Shown here: piece by piece, positions 41,609-54,308 of the stretch
Numbering within the stretch: position 1 is the first letter of the stretch
How the letters are laid out: the number at the start of each line of letters is the position of its first letter
From: Rhynchonema sp. JSB1_4
Taxonomy: Eukaryota > Nematoda > Chromadorea > Monhysterida > Xyalidae
Assembly (NCBI GenBank): GCA_030248065.1
Contig: JASAMV010005830.1
Coordinates: 30,629-94,628, forward strand
DNA length: 64,000 nucleotides
Direction of reading: 5' to 3'
Position numbers and translations under genes: made by a program
The notes under the pieces: model-generated
What the model was told of the DNA's origin: nothing
The model's database searches: none
What the model saw: the letters and a program-made list of their open reading frames with translations, nothing else

Positions 41609-44600
41609 ATGCAGAAGTATGAAAAATTGGAAAAGATCGGGGAAGGTTGGCGGTTGTACTAAATGTTGCCAAATTTTAGGATTGCTGCCTTGCGTTTGTG
41701 TTCGAACGAATCCCCATTCAAACCAAATCCTGATTCTTTCAGGAACGTATGGCACCGTGTTTAAAGCAAAGAACAGAGAAACGTCAGAAATCGTTGCCTT
41801 GAAACGTGTCAGACTTGACGACGATGATGAGGTTCAGTTTAATTGACAATGGTAGCGTTTTGATAATGTATAACTAGGGGCAGGGCAAGCAACTGTATTT
41901 TGTTTCGATACTCGATTCGATATTGATAAAAGTTTTCTTGGTTGGCAGGGTGTGCCGAGCTCAGCACTGCGCGAGATCTGTCTGCTGAAGGAGTTGAAGC
42001 ACAAGAACGTGGTGCGCCTGTACGACGTGGTGCACAGCGATCGCAAGCTAACGCTCGTCTTTGAATACTGCGACCAGGATTTGAAGAAATATTTTGATTC
42101 GTGCAATGGCGAAATTGATCAGGCCGTTGTCAAGGTTTGGTTTGAAATAATTGGATTTCACTGGCAAAAATGAATTGTCGCCAATCTTTCGCGCATTTCA
42201 GTCATTGTTCTACCAATTGCTCAAAGGCCTGGCATTCTGTCACGCGCATAATGTGCTGCATCGCGATCTCAAACCTCAGAATCTGCTGATTAACAAAAAT
42301 ATGGAATTGAAACTCGCTGATTTCGGCCTAGCCAGAGCGTTCGGTATTCCCGTGCGATGCTACTCGGCTGAGGTGAATAGTTCAGTGAGCTTGGATTGCG
42401 CACGGCCAAATAGACGCGATATATTTGTCAAATTTTGTCAGGTGGTCACTTTGTGGTATCGACCCCCTGATGTGCTGTTCGGTGCCAAGCTGTACAATAC
42501 TTCGATCGATATGTGGTCGGCTGGATGTATCTTCGCAGGTGACAACAATGGAGAAACACATAGCTTTTATTCCTTTTAGCGCACACGTGCGACATTTTGA
42601 TGCGCGAGTTTTGCAAATGCGTTTGATTTTAAAGTGACTCTACAATTGATCGTTGACCGCGTTTGTTTGCAGTCATTTTTTTTCAGAAAATGAAGACCAG
42701 GTATCAGAAACCCAGATTTAGGAAATAGATTTTCAAGTCGTTGCTTTGTGATGTTTCATGGAGGCCACACATTTTTACAGGAGGGGAAAAAATGAAAAAA
42801 GTTTGAGACAGGCCTGTGCGAAACACAAGGTAATCCAATAGAAGATATTTTCAGCGTTTTATACTCAGACGTTTTTCTGTTAAACGAGATATAAAGCATT
42901 GTGCGAAACGCCATGTGTGATAAATAATAAATGAAACACTCCAAAAAATCAAGCCTTTTTAAAGCACCCTTTTACTCCAGCATAATTTTAAACCTGGCCC
43001 GCCACTATTGATATTTGAAATTTTTGGTTTGTTTTTTTGCTCTAATTTAGTTGCCGACATCGAGACGAGTAAGGTTTATATTCATGACTTTTTGATTTAG
43101 TGCAGATTTTATATCGAAATCAATCGATAAACACCGGTTCTCGGGAACAAAATTAAAAAAAATAGATAGACCCCCACTTATTGGCAATCACGTCAGCCAG
43201 GAACAAAATTTTGAATTACCGCCAAATGTGATAGGCTTACAGTATGCTATTAGGGACTTTACGCTCCCGACTTTACGCTCCCACTACACAGTGCTGCCAG
43301 TGAGCGCGCTTGCAACACGTGTGTTATGCACTAACAAACAGAGCGGCACTATACAAAACGCATGGGCAAGATCACGTGACTACCGTATGCTTGTAATAAG
43401 AAGCAGTCGGCCATCTTGAATATTTGTTCTTGTCTTCCTGAAATGCACTAAACGGGGGTCTATCTATTTTTTGGAATTTTGTTCCCGAGAACCGGTGTTT
43501 ATAGATTAATTTCGGTATTAAATCGGCACTTAATGGAAAAGTCACGAATGTAAACCTTGTTGGTCTCGATGTCGGCAACAGTAATAAATCATAAAAACAG
43601 ACCAAAATTTTCAAATATCAATAGTGGCGGGCCAGGTTTAAGCATCTGTGGTGAATGAAATAAGTTGTCAATTAGAAATAAAAATCGTCTAATTATTTAG
43701 TATTCAGGATGTGCTTTTCGTTTTTCAAAACCCTACACAGCTCACACAATGTTTACCACAACATGCGCAAGGCAGCCATTCAGACCACGCACAGCGCACA
43801 CACAACGACAACACACAGCCGGCCGGGGATAATGTTTCAGCTTTGTGTGTGTGCGCTGTGGGAATGGGTGCCTTGCGCATGTTGTGGTAAACATTGTGTG
43901 AGCTGTGTAGGGTTTTGAAAAACGAAAAGCACATCCTGAATACTAGATAATTAGACTATTTTTATTTCTAATTGACAACTTATTTCATTCGCCACAGATG
44001 CTTAAAATTATGCTGGAGTAAAAGGGTGCTTTAAAAAGGCTTGATTTTTTGGAGTGTTTCGTTTATTATTTATCACACGTGGCGTTTCGCACAATGCTTT
44101 ATATCTCGTTTAACAGAAAAACGTCTGAGTATAAAACGCTGAAAATATCTTCTATTGGATTGCCTTGTGTTTCGCACAGGCCTGCCTCAAACTTTTTTCA
44201 TTTTTTCCCCTCCTGCAAAAATGTGTGGCCTCCGTGAAACATCACAAAGCAACGACTTGAAAATCTATTTCCTAAATCTGGGTTTCTGATACCTAGTCTT
44301 CATTTTCTGAAAAAATGGCAGCAATCAAACGCGGTTAACGATCAATTGTAGAGTCACTTTAACTAAAGTAAAAAAATAGATTTTTAAAAATTTTCGAAAA
44401 TTGCAGAACTAGCCAATGCCGGTCGGCCACTGTTCCCGGGCAGCGACGTTGACGATCAATTGAAGCGAATATTCAAATTGTTGGGTACGCCCACCGAAGA
44501 GTCGTGGCCCAACGTGACACAGTTGCCTGAATACAAGGTTGGAATAAATATTTTTCGATTATTTTTGCTTTTCAAGACAATGGAAGCACAAACTCTCAGG

Positions 44601-45177
44601 CATTGCCCCTTTATCACCCCTCAATGACGTTCGGTCAAGTGGTGCCTAATCTGAGCAGCAAGGGCCGCGATTTACTACAAGTGAGTTGTATTGGTCGCAC
44701 AATGACTTTATAAGAATTGGTCAAATTTTTTTCCTGAATTGCAAAGCAGGCTAGTGACGTTGCGTTGCGCGGTCACACACAAAGAATGCAGCCAGTGAAA
44801 TGTTTCAGATCCGCAGCAACGTGGGTGCTCTGCTGGATTATTTTCAGATGAAAATGTTTTGTGCGAATCAAATAGCACAGTGGTCAAGAGTAAAATCAGG
44901 GTTGATTTGATGATATGATCATTGTGCAACCAATATCTAAACCTAACACATGCATTTTCAGCACATATTTTAGGAAATCGTCAAACGAAACTTGTAAAAC
45001 GGACGCGGCAATGTTCGCATTGTTTTGCCTTGAACGAGGCAATGTTCGCATAAAGTCACAGAATCAGCACCGAAATTCAATTTTCAGAGACTTCTGATCT
45101 GCAACCCATCCCATCGACTGAGCGCCGAACTTTCACTACAGCATTCCTACTTTTCTGATCTCGGCTCAGGTTTATGA
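41609..45177 (+). CDS. CDK5: Cyclin-dependent kinase 5
   Basis: Eight exons (41609-41645, 41743-41831, 41949-42134, 42202-42372, 42442-42538, 44407-44537, 44600-44680, 45088-45177) give 293 residues; vertebrate CDK5 has 292. CDK5 is a Ser/Thr kinase activated by p35/p39-type partners, acting in neurons. It starts [20 protein letters not shown] with the Gly-rich loop. The catalytic lysine is in IVALKRVRL, and [14 protein letters not shown] is the CDK5 form of the PSTAIRE helix. HRDLKPQN and [10 protein letters not shown] follow. The activation loop [20 protein letters not shown] has the CDK5-type serine in place of threonine. The C-terminus ([11 protein letters not shown]) differs from the usual ending. 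AATAAA begins three bases after the stop codon (45180-45185). Intron 5 holds two nested TTAA elements. Confidence 0.98.
42633..44358. mobile_element. TTAA-flanked fold-back element (outer)
   Basis: Starts AGTGACTCTACAATTGATCG and ends CGATCAATTGTAGAGTCACT, with TTAA on both sides (42629-42632 and 44359-44362). The element is largely a long palindrome: the left arm from 42633 pairs with the right arm ending at 44358, and an inner palindrome spans about 43700-43945 around a GGCCGGCCG centre. Without the insertion at 42992-43637 and its TTAA it is about 1076 bp. No transposase frame is seen. TTAA target sites are typical of the piggyBac superfamily. Confidence 0.92.
42992..43637. mobile_element. 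TTAA-flanked fold-back element (inner)
   Basis: Starts ACCTGGCCCGCCACTATTGA and ends TCAATAGTGGCGGGCCAGGT, with TTAA on both sides (42988-42991 and 43638-43641). Arms of roughly 190 bp pair around a loop of about 260 bp. It is inserted in the left half of the outer TTAA element. The outer element's second copy has the undivided sequence ATAATTTTAAGGCATCTGTG at about 63453-63472, which is the empty site. Confidence 0.93.
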
Positions 45178-47417
45178 TCAATAAATGATAAATATTTCTT
45201 GTGTGCTTCATTTCGCCACAGTGTGTCCCTGCTGATGTTCCACTGACATTATTGTGATAATTCCAACTGTATTCCGACAACGCACCGATCACCGCTTTGT
45301 ACAAAAATATAAAACCAACAAAAATAAAAGCTTGCTGAAAATAATGAGTGATGTTGCCCGTCCCTCACGAAGAAATCGTTGATTTCTTAACAAAAAACCT
45401 CGACCTCCTCAAATATCTGGTTACGAAAAACAACACACAACTACTGTACTCGAATGCATGTCGCATTAGTTTCTCTGTGTGAAGTCAACACTTATTCAGT
45501 CAGAAAAAAGGACAGTTGTGTATTGAGTAAAACTGCACCACTTCTATACGGCCCCCAACCTAAAACCGCGTTGGTCATAAAACTGCCTTGTTCTTTCTAT
45601 GCGATTTTTTCAGCGCAACATTTTGCAGCCGATCTAACGCAAGCAGCAACCGACAAGTCAGGAGAGTAGACTTCAGTCACACAGTTCTGTGTAACCAAGC
45701 TAGGCCGGTCCACATAGTGACGCACGTTTCATACGTACGTTGCATACCAGCTGGCTGCTTATCTTCACACATACACACACAAGCAGGCAGGCAGACAGCA
45801 GGAAGCAACCGCCCGGACTGGCAAATCAACCCACATAAACGGTTTGGTGCAGCGCGAGTGCAACTCTTGAAATTTTGTCTTTCTTTGCAGTTGACACATC
45901 AATGCATGCTTTTCAGCGGGTGGGTATATTGATACACCGCCTACGTGTGTGGTATGCCCTTCTTGGTAACCACGTGCACGTATCAAGGTGACATACACAA
46001 CAGTTCAATCCAACGCTGATAACACACACGAGGAGGATACATCATTTGAAGAAACTGTTCACCAAAAAATCATGCAACACCCACACACAGTAACCTTTCA
46101 AAAGGACGTGCCAATGCAGGCGCACTCCTAAAGTGCAAGCAGACACAGAATGGCGTGCTGAAGCACACCTCAGGAAGCAAGTAGGCTGGCAAAAAGCTGG
46201 CTGACTGAAGCTGAAAATCAATAAACACGGCCAAAGGTTGGAAGCAGAAAAAATACACTGAGCTGGAATGGGACCAGACGAGAGAAAAACCAAAACCCAT
46301 ATCCTGACTCTGTCTCGCTCAACGGTAGGATTTATCTCGCATTAACATGAGAATGACGAAAAACGGTACATAATAACTGTGTAATATAGTGCGTCGCACA
46401 ACAAAACTATTGCAGTGATTAGAATAGTATAAAAACAACAACGTGCAAATTCCGAGAATTTGCATTCCATTTTACGAGAGGTGAACCAACCAACAGCACT
46501 AGCATTTCTGTGGTGATCAAACTACTGTGACAAAAATCGATCTCATATTCAGATCAGCGATTCAGAGCTGAGCTACAAAATCTAACGCAGACGAATACAA
46601 CAAGTTTAACTGCATAAAAGACGGCGCAAAACAATGAAAAGAACACAGAAAATCGACCGATCTCGCTTCCCTCCTAAACAAACAAATTCAGCCTGAGAGC
46701 TGAATACAACCCCCAAAACGTTCCATAACTTAGGTGCATTAATAGCAGCATAATAACCAACGATGGTACATTTTCGCACGTACAGATAGATTGGTACATA
46801 AGTTCGACTTGCAGAATTGGTACAGATCTCTGTGCGATCCCGTCTCTCGCTCAGGTTCAAAAAGGGAAAGCCACAAACACTCACACAATGGTAATCACCG
46901 GTACCCAAAAACAGGCTCAACGGTGCTCGAGGAAAACAAACGGCGGTGTACAGCAAAAAAACGTCACTTGATTCTGACACTCAAACACACATTACACAAG
47001 AATTGGACACAAGATGAGTCTGACATAAGATAGTAAAATAACTACATACCTAAAAAATTATTATGTGAGGAAAAAGAGCAATTGTGTCACTCTATATCGT
47101 AATTACATCAAAGTTCAGGATCTTTCGCAACATCACAGCGCTACACCAAACACACACACAAATTGCGAAGGAAAACTATTTGGTAGATGACAAATAAACA
47201 AAAAAATACGAACTACCTGCGATTTACAGACTGAGCTCACACTGGAATAATCGTGGACAAAATCAGTTGCAAACAATCAATCTGCTAGAGGCCATGATGA
47301 ACAAATCTGGGTCAGAAAAAATTACAGGTTACTCTTGAGAAATAATGAAACAATCGGTGCTGAATTGAATGTAATAATCGCTACCTATCGGTCCAGACGG
47401 AGCCATAATAATGTAAT
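45178..47417. other. Intergenic region between CDK5 and the ADP/ATP translocase
   Basis: Convergent gene ends. About 2.2 kb of AC-rich sequence with short ACACAC runs and no recognised element or gene. Frames such as minus 46606-46980 lack splice context and family likeness. Confidence 0.45.
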
Positions 47418-50369
47418 CTAATAGAAATGCTGGATATACTTCTGGAACTCGTCATAGATGGTCAACACGAGCGCGCCACCGGTGCCTCGGAACACGTTGG
47501 AGAGCGCGCCCTTGAAGAACGCCGTCATTCCCTCGGTCTTGGCGATCGTAACGGCGCAGTGCCAGGTGTTCTTGTACAACAGTTCCTTGCGACCCGACTG
47601 CATCATCATTCGTCGACGCACCGTGTCCCATGGATACGACAGAATGCCTGATGTCACCGTCACAACCTGAATACACGACAATTAATCAATATATGTAACA
47701 TATTGATACATAATACATGTAACCTGATGTAACATATTTGCGCGAGTCAACAACACAGGTCGTCAAAATTAGTGGAATCAGTGTAGTTCTAGTATCTTTA
47801 GAAAATAGACACGGTGGCAAACCAAGAAAATCCGATATGAAACAGTAAGTGAAGAACCACGTAACCGCTAACAACATTTTAAGCTTCTTGGCTGGCACAC
47901 AGTACGACAGTGTTTCTTTCCGTGACCCCACGAACCAAAACGTGATTTCAACACCATACCTGAGCGATGGCCCACGTGACGAAGAAGTTGAGGTTCTTCG
48001 GATCCTTGGCAACGATCGACTTGACGGTGTCGAAGCAACCGAAGTACGCCGCACGGTAGATGATGATGCCTTGCACGGACACGAAGAAGCCGCTGCAAAC
48101 AACCACCATTTGTCTTTTATTACGTTGTATCAAAGGCGAACTTGAGAAGAGGCAGGGGCACTGCGGCGCATCCTAGATTTAGATTGGCGCACCCTCATGG
48201 GGGCAACTCTTGGCGCCGCGCAGCAGGGTGAGAATGAGAATATGCATGCATGGTGGCCGGCAGATAGTTGGTGAGAATGAGAACGGAAAAAGTACCCCTA
48301 AAGTGCGTAATTTTCAGCCTCGCACGTTCAAAAATTGCGCGCTTTGCACGTCGCACTCTCTGCTCATTGAATCCCAGAGGCCCACCCTGACATCCGAGAT
48401 TTTTCATTTTGCGTATCCGGTATCCGAAAATTTTGGATTTTGGGTATCAGGTATCCTGACCTTTTGATTTCCCAACGACATCGCTGGGGTGTTTCTGACT
48501 CATAACGACCAAAATGATCAAAACAAGGCACTTTTATACCTCGCGCCTTCGACCAACGTCTGGCTCACGAAAATATTTTCTGAATTTAGCGACAAATCTA
48601 CGAACAAATGCGCTTCAAAAAAGCTAAGCGACTGAGGGTTTTTCGTCCTTTTCCCACCATCAGGAATTGTCTAAAAAACGTTTTTCACGAAAAGAAACGT
48701 TTTTTATCCACAAGTATACGCGCAGCTGCCTGGGAAGCGGCACGTGCGTCTGTTGCCCGAATGTTTCAAAAGTTGACTTTCGGGTTGTGAGGCAGCGAAT
48801 TAGGAAATATATATTATTTGGCAAAAAATTGCGCACGCACCTAAAATTTCAAACTTGCACCTAAAAACGTCAAACTCCCATCAGTCAATAACAATAACCC
48901 GCCCGGGATTTCTCAACTTTCTGCCAACAGATGCACTAAAACTAAAATATACAAAAACAAACCGGTACAGGCCGATGGGACCGTCGGATTTCAGAATCTT
49001 GACCAAACAATTGGCCAGCCCAGAGAATTCACGGTTCTTGCCACTGCCAACGTCGGCAGCCAGCCGGGTTCGAGCGAAATCAAGCGGATACACAAAGCAC
49101 AGACTGGTCGCACCCGCCGCACCACCGCTGGCCAGGTTGCCTAAAAACAGGATGAAATTTGCATGATTTTTACATGTTTAAGATTTTATTTGTGTGTGAG
49201 TCACAGTAACCAGCAGAACGATCAAGAAACACGATGGAAATGTGATAATGGAGGATAACGCAGAGAAACCGGAAAGAAAACTCATATGCAAAAGTGAGCT
49301 TTCACTGACAGACTGGCAGGCGGAAAAAACGGTTTTTTTGTTTCGCTTTTTTTCGAACGAAATTTTTTATACATTTTTCCATGGGCACTTTATCGTTTTT
49401 ATCGAAAAAATATCGGTTCTTTATTGAATTTGCCAAAAAGATGCAAAACTAAGAGTTTTAGATTTTGAAAAAATTGGCTCAACGGCGAAATGAAAAAGGA
49501 AAGAAAACATTGCATGGAGCTGAGCATCCTTCGGAGAACAACTCGCCCACATAAACATATTTTGCCCGAAAATTGCCATATTCTTCGATTTTCCCCTCCC
49601 AAAGTGAAAAAACGTTTTTTTTGAAAAATTTTCTTCCATAAAAAATAAAGAACGGTTCTTTATGCCAACAGTATAGACTGACCCAAGAAAAATCGCCAGA
49701 ATTGTTCCTCCTTCTTGACGCCCTTCAGGAACATGGCCTTGTACTGATCTCTGAACGCAAAGTTGAGCGCTTGTGTGGGAAAGTATCGGATGACGTTCGC
49801 CAAGTTGCCACGCCATAATGATAGGAAACCCTGTTCGCGAGGGACACGCACAAAACAATCGATGATACCCTTGTATCGGTTCTCGGGCGCTAGTGTTTTC
49901 TGCACATCTTGTACCTGAACGAACAAGGAAGGAAAATAATTCAGACTTTCTTGGCAACAGCTCATATGCGATGGTGGACTGGTGATACGTACGTTCGACG
50001 AGACCTCAACAGGCCCCAAAGATACAATGTATATATAACAAGTACCATACATCAGTTTGGCTCAAATTAAGGAAGAATAGGGGGCTCAGTAATTTCAGGT
50101 TGCATACCTGCTTCGACGTTTTTGAAACGTAGCCAACAGAACAGAGAAGCTCGATCTCGAAATTGACAGTTATTGCAAAATTATGGACTTTTTGCTTAAC
50201 CTGCAACTTATCGTGTTTCGAAGTTCGAACGCACCTGGAGGAGCAGTTTCACTCGCTCGATTGGAGCGACGGCGGTTTTGGAGACGGCTGCAGACACACC
50301 ACCGGTCAGCCAATCGATCAAGAACTTTCTGGCTTTGCTGCCACTTTGCTTTTTGTCACCTTCGCCCAT
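47418..50369 (-). CDS. ANT: ADP/ATP translocase (mitochondrial carrier family)
   Basis: Five exons (50235-50369, 49683-49914, 48963-49140, 47960-48092, 47418-47666) give 308 residues in closed phase. The protein exchanges ADP for ATP across the inner mitochondrial membrane. Three carrier repeats are present, with signatures [31 protein letters not shown] and [23 protein letters not shown] is the translocase hallmark. [17 protein letters not shown] and [20 protein letters not shown] are also family-typical. The N-terminus [17 protein letters not shown] is about ten residues longer than in vertebrate proteins. Introns separate each half-repeat region; intron 3 (48093-48962) contains a repeat fragment of the GGATACC family. 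Confidence 0.97.
48360..48490. repeat. Fragment of the GGATACC word family in a translocase intron
   Basis: CATCCGAGATTTTTCATTTT, TATCCGGTATCCGAAAATTT and TTTCCCAACGACATCGCTGG are reverse-complement matches to the complete element at 50636-51119. Its outer left end is missing. Confidence 0.7.
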
Positions 50370-50635
50370 TTTTGTGAAGAAATGATAAATTGAATAAGTG
50401 CCTAGGTAGGTAGGTTACCTGCAAAAAGAAATACCGTATGACTTGTGTGCAAGACGGTTCCACACAACAGTAACAAAGTTGTTGAATCTGAATGCCTAGT
50501 TGGTGCATGTATGCAATGCAGATCGCACAAGTTAACGCATTAGTCACTGGCAATCGGGCTGTTGGTCGGTCACCCGTGGAGCCTTAATTCTGCGGAGCGC
50601 CTTCAGCTTTTTTAACCGTTCAGCGGCGTCGAGTT

Positions 50636-51119
50636 CAGTGGTGTCGTTGGGAAATCAAGTCAGGATACCGGATACCCAAAATTTTCGGATACCGGATACC
50701 CAAAATGAAAAATCTCGGATACCAGGGGGGTTGCCCCCAAAATAAAAAATCTCGGATACCAGGGGGTTGCCCCCCAAAATAAAAAATCTCGGATACCAGG
50801 GGGGTTACCCCCAAAATAAAAAATCTCGGATACCTAGGGGGGTTGTTCAAAAAAAGAGGTCAATTTTTTAGACGAAAAGTGAGCCAAATTGGTGTTGGAA
50901 GCGCAAAAAATGGTCATTTTTGGGGTTATGCTTGCGCCAGCAAGCGATTTTGAGCATTTTGGAGGTAAAAATGGGCGATTTTTACGGTTCTCGGAAAAAT
51001 TTTAGGGTAGGATACCCCTGGACAAAAAGTCAGGACACCGGATACCCCTGAGTGAAAAAATCAAGATACCGGATACCGGATACGAGGGGGTACCCCTTCC
51101 CCCCCCAACGACACCACTG
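50636..51119. mobile_element. hAT-type MITE, word CGGATACC
   Basis: Ends are CAGTGGTGTCGTTGGG and CCCAACGACACCACTG, a perfect 16-bp inverted repeat. The exact duplication GTCGAGTT is at 50628-50635 and 51120-51127. CGGATACC words (single or doubled) occur five or more times at the left, separated by AAAATAAAAAATCT and GGGGGTTGCCCCC hairpins, and again at the right end. Non-coding. Confidence 0.95.
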
Positions 51120-51249
51120 GTCGAGTTCTAGCAGTTGGATTTTGTGGAGTATGAAAGTTAATGACAATGAAAACATGCACTGCGGACATAATGATAGATA
51201 ATCTAACAGACTGCTTTCGGATTTCTTTATGTTACAGTACTGCACACAC

Positions 51250-52778
51250 CAGTTTTTTTCTCAAAATTTGCTAGGTGCAACCAGTGTAGTTCCTGGGGAG
51301 GGGAGGGGCCCCTCGGGTACGTCTGTTCCCCCTCCATGGTACGCCTGCCCCACTGTTCCCCCTCCGGGTACGTCTGCTCTGCTCCCCCCAATTTCTGCCT
51401 AAAATAGGTGGCCGTCGAAAATCCCGAAAAAAAAATCCCGAAAAAAAAATCCCGAAACGAAAAATCCCGAAAAAAAAATCCCGAAAAGCAAAAATCCCGA
51501 AAAAATCCCGAAAAATAAAAAGGTGTAGAAATGGACCAAATTTTTTGTCAGAAGTTGGCATTCATGTAGCTGGTGCTCAGGCTTGCATTCAGGGTTAGGC
51601 TTAGGCTTAGGCTGCCAGCCAGGAAGACCTGTTCATACGAAGAAAACATCAATAAAAATACACATGCTCAGGCTTTATTTCAGGCTTAGGCTTAGGCTTA
51701 GGCTGCCAGCCAGGAAGACCTGTCCACGTAAAGGAACTATCCACAAAAATACAACGCCCAGGCCTTCATTCAGGGTTAGGCTTAGGCTTAGGCTGCCAGC
51801 CAGGAAGACATGACCGAGCGAGAATTTCAATATCTTGAGCCCCAACTGATCTATTGCCCAAATTATGGACTCCAACTACATGAATACCCCTTTCTGCACC
51901 TTAAACTTTGTATTTTTCCTCAATTTCATTTTTCGGGATTTTTGCTTTTCGGGATTTTTTTTTCGGGATTTTTATTTTTCGGGATTTTTTTTTCGGGATT
52001 TTTTTTCGGGATTTTTTTTTCGGGATTTTCGACCCCACCCCTAAAATAGGCAAATTTAGGCCTAAAATAGGCATTTTTAGGCATAAAATGAGTGATTTTT
52101 TTGACCAAAAAACGCCGATTTGTGTTGCGTGCTTTGAAGTTCAATTAGGTTGCAACGCAATGAATGCCTTTCGCATAAGCAAACTTTTGAGGGAAGTTCG
52201 AGTTTTTGCAGGACGTGTTGAACTTTGTGGTTTGAACTTTTCGTGGTTTGTATTGATGAGAACCGATTGATAAGAAAACCAATAAAATTTCACGATCTGT
52301 TGCTCCGTCGAATCAACTCTATTTCTCTTCTGCTCTTTGATTCTGTACTCTGAAGAAGCAGTAAAACTTTTCACGTCACCATATCCGGGGTTACGTAGTT
52401 ACGTGCGAATCAATTACTTTCGCTGTTCATTTAGTTTGTGTGGGTACTGTCCAATACTGTTGTCATGTCCTGCTCCTGCTCTAGTACGGTACGTATTTGT
52501 TGATTCTTATTACAGGTCAGGTACTAACTGTGTGCGAAGTACAACCAATCAGATCAATTGAAGTTTTTTTGTCGACCAAAGGCTTCGATGGCCTTTACTG
52601 GAAGAAATGAGAAAGCCGCGCAGTGCAACTTTTTCGTTTCTATTTTTCCAACCGTAAAAGATGCGGTATAAGACAAGTAAGGGTCCAAATTTTTAGGTGC
52701 AACGTTGCACCTAACCCCCAATTTTTAGGTGCAATTCTATTTTTAGGTGCAAATTGCACCTAAGGTATCGAAAAAACT
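51250..52778. mobile_element. Second AGGTGCAA element, carrying nested insertions
   Basis: Left part CAGTTTTTTTCTCAAAATTT then TAGGTGCAAC, right part TTAGGTGCAAATTGCACCTA and GAAAAAACTAC, matching the ends of the element at 38609-39712. Body sequence such as GAAGTTCAATTAGGTTGCAA with CGCAATGAATGCC also matches. A GATAGTGTACC-family terminus (CAGTGTAGTTCCTGGGGAGG) starts at 51282 but its right end is missing, and the element at 51408-52039 is inserted in it. The right boundary is approximate. Confidence 0.7.
51408..52039. mobile_element. Element with ATCCCGAAA end arrays and TTAGGC repeats
   Basis: The ends are inverted: GTGGCCGTCGAAAATCCCG and CGGGATTTTCGACCCCAC. Each end has a run of six to eight CCGAAAAAAAAAT-type units (CGGGATTTTTT on the right). 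The flanks share CCTAAAATAG (51398-51407 and about 52040-52049), consistent with a 9-10 bp target duplication. The core contains three tandem units of about 95 bp (about 51565-51810), each with (T/G)TTAGGCTTAGGCTTAGGC then TGCCAGCCAGGAAGAC. Confidence 0.8.
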
Positions 52779-54308
52779 ACGTCCGGTATTGCACCGTTGT
52801 ACACTGTTGCGGCTCTGCCTGCGTACTAGTTTCTGATAGCATGTTGGCTTTGTATAATGCAAGCAATACTTCTGTGCTAGGCCGCTCTCTGACAAACGCG
52901 AAAAGCGAAAAGTTCAGCACAACAGCAACTCCTTAAAGGGGGCCCGACATTATACATTTTTGGAGTGACACACACCAATATTACTGCAGAAATGAAAAGA
53001 AGACATCTGAAGTCACACGTTTTGAAAAGACAATGAAGTCGAACTTCGAAGATTTCATTCAAAAATTCACCTCCGAATGTCGACTGCAAGGAACAAAATT
53101 CAATTTGCTGTAGTCGCTCGGCTCCCTGAAAAACAGGCATCGAGCTCAAAAAATGAAACAAGAAAATGTTTAGGGCGAAGCACATGGTTCTAAACAGGTC
53201 CAATCTTATAACACTGGAAATTTCTGTTTGGGCCACACTGTGAATTGGACTTGAACCACTAATTTCGACCAGCGTGAAAGATGTTCGCTAGACATAGGGG
53301 AAAAACTTTTACGCTGGTAGAAACCAGTGCTTCATGTCTATCTCACAGTGTGGCCCAAACGAAAATTAACCGTGTTATAAAATTGTACCTCTTTAGAACC
53401 ATGCGCTTCGCCGATTCATACGGTCGCTGTGGGAATTCGTCTGTGGAACATTTTCTTGCTTCATTTCTTGAGCTCGATGCCTGATTTTCAGGGACCCGAG
53501 CGACTACAGCAGATTGAACTTTGTTCCTTGCAATCGACATTCGGAGGTGAATTTCTGAATGAAATCTTCGAAGTTCGACTTCATTGTCTTTTCAAAACAT
53601 GTGACTTCAGATGTATTCTTCTCATTTCTACAGTAATATTGGTGTGCGTCACTCCAAAAAGTGGTTAATGTCGCGCCCCCTCCCCTTTAACCACGGGCCT
53701 AAACCACAGTGATGCTCAAACAAAATGTTTCAGAGGCTGTTTGGCGTGCGCTGTGGATGATGACTACGCCGAAAAACTTTTTGCTTTTTGCTTTTGTCAG
53801 AGAGCGGCCCTGGTGTGTGTCGCACTCTTCGCGTTAAGTGCGAAGCGCGGGGTGTGCTTGCGTGTACGTTTGGCTGGGTTCGCACCTGCGTGCATAACAC
53901 GTGCGTTAAAATTCAGGCGCATGTTCGGTTAAAAATGGGTTCTTTGACTTGTTTTGCCGGATCATTGTGATTGTGATCCCAGAAATCAAAATATCAGAAT
54001 ACCAGGTTACAACTAGCCAAAAACTCAGTATACCACTTACCCAGCTAGGTGGGGGGGGGCGTGCACACCCAAAAGATCGGGATTTTCAAGCATGAAAATT
54101 GTATTAGTCGTCTTTTGCATCTGGAACTTTTTCACGCAGCTGATACTTGAAGTACCGATGCAGTACTCACAAAACATTACCAAAGTATAAAAACATTGAT
54201 TTGAATCGCAACAAAGGGCGAAAACAAGTGCTGAAAATTGTATGTACCTTGTATATGTACTGTATATATAGTACGTAACGTATGGCTTCTGTGGACCAGA
54301 CCCAGGGG
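52779..54308. repeat. Intergenic region with an inverted repeat (about 52890-53790)
   Basis: The segment about 52890-53180 (AGTCGAACTTCGAAGATTTC, TCCGAATGTCGACTGCAAGG) recurs in reverse complement at about 53470-53790 (TCGAAGTTCGACTTCATTGT). The ends carry CTCTCTGACAAACGCGAAAA and TTTTGTCAGAGAGCGG. This is another fold-back structure, about 900 bp, roughly 90 percent matched by eye. The frames here (SLQSTFGGEFLNEIFEVRLH on each strand) are products of the symmetry. Confidence 0.75.

Noticed and set aside
43709..43934. Paired frames [20 protein letters not shown] on both strands
   Set aside because: They come from the inner palindrome of the TTAA element within a CDK5 intron.
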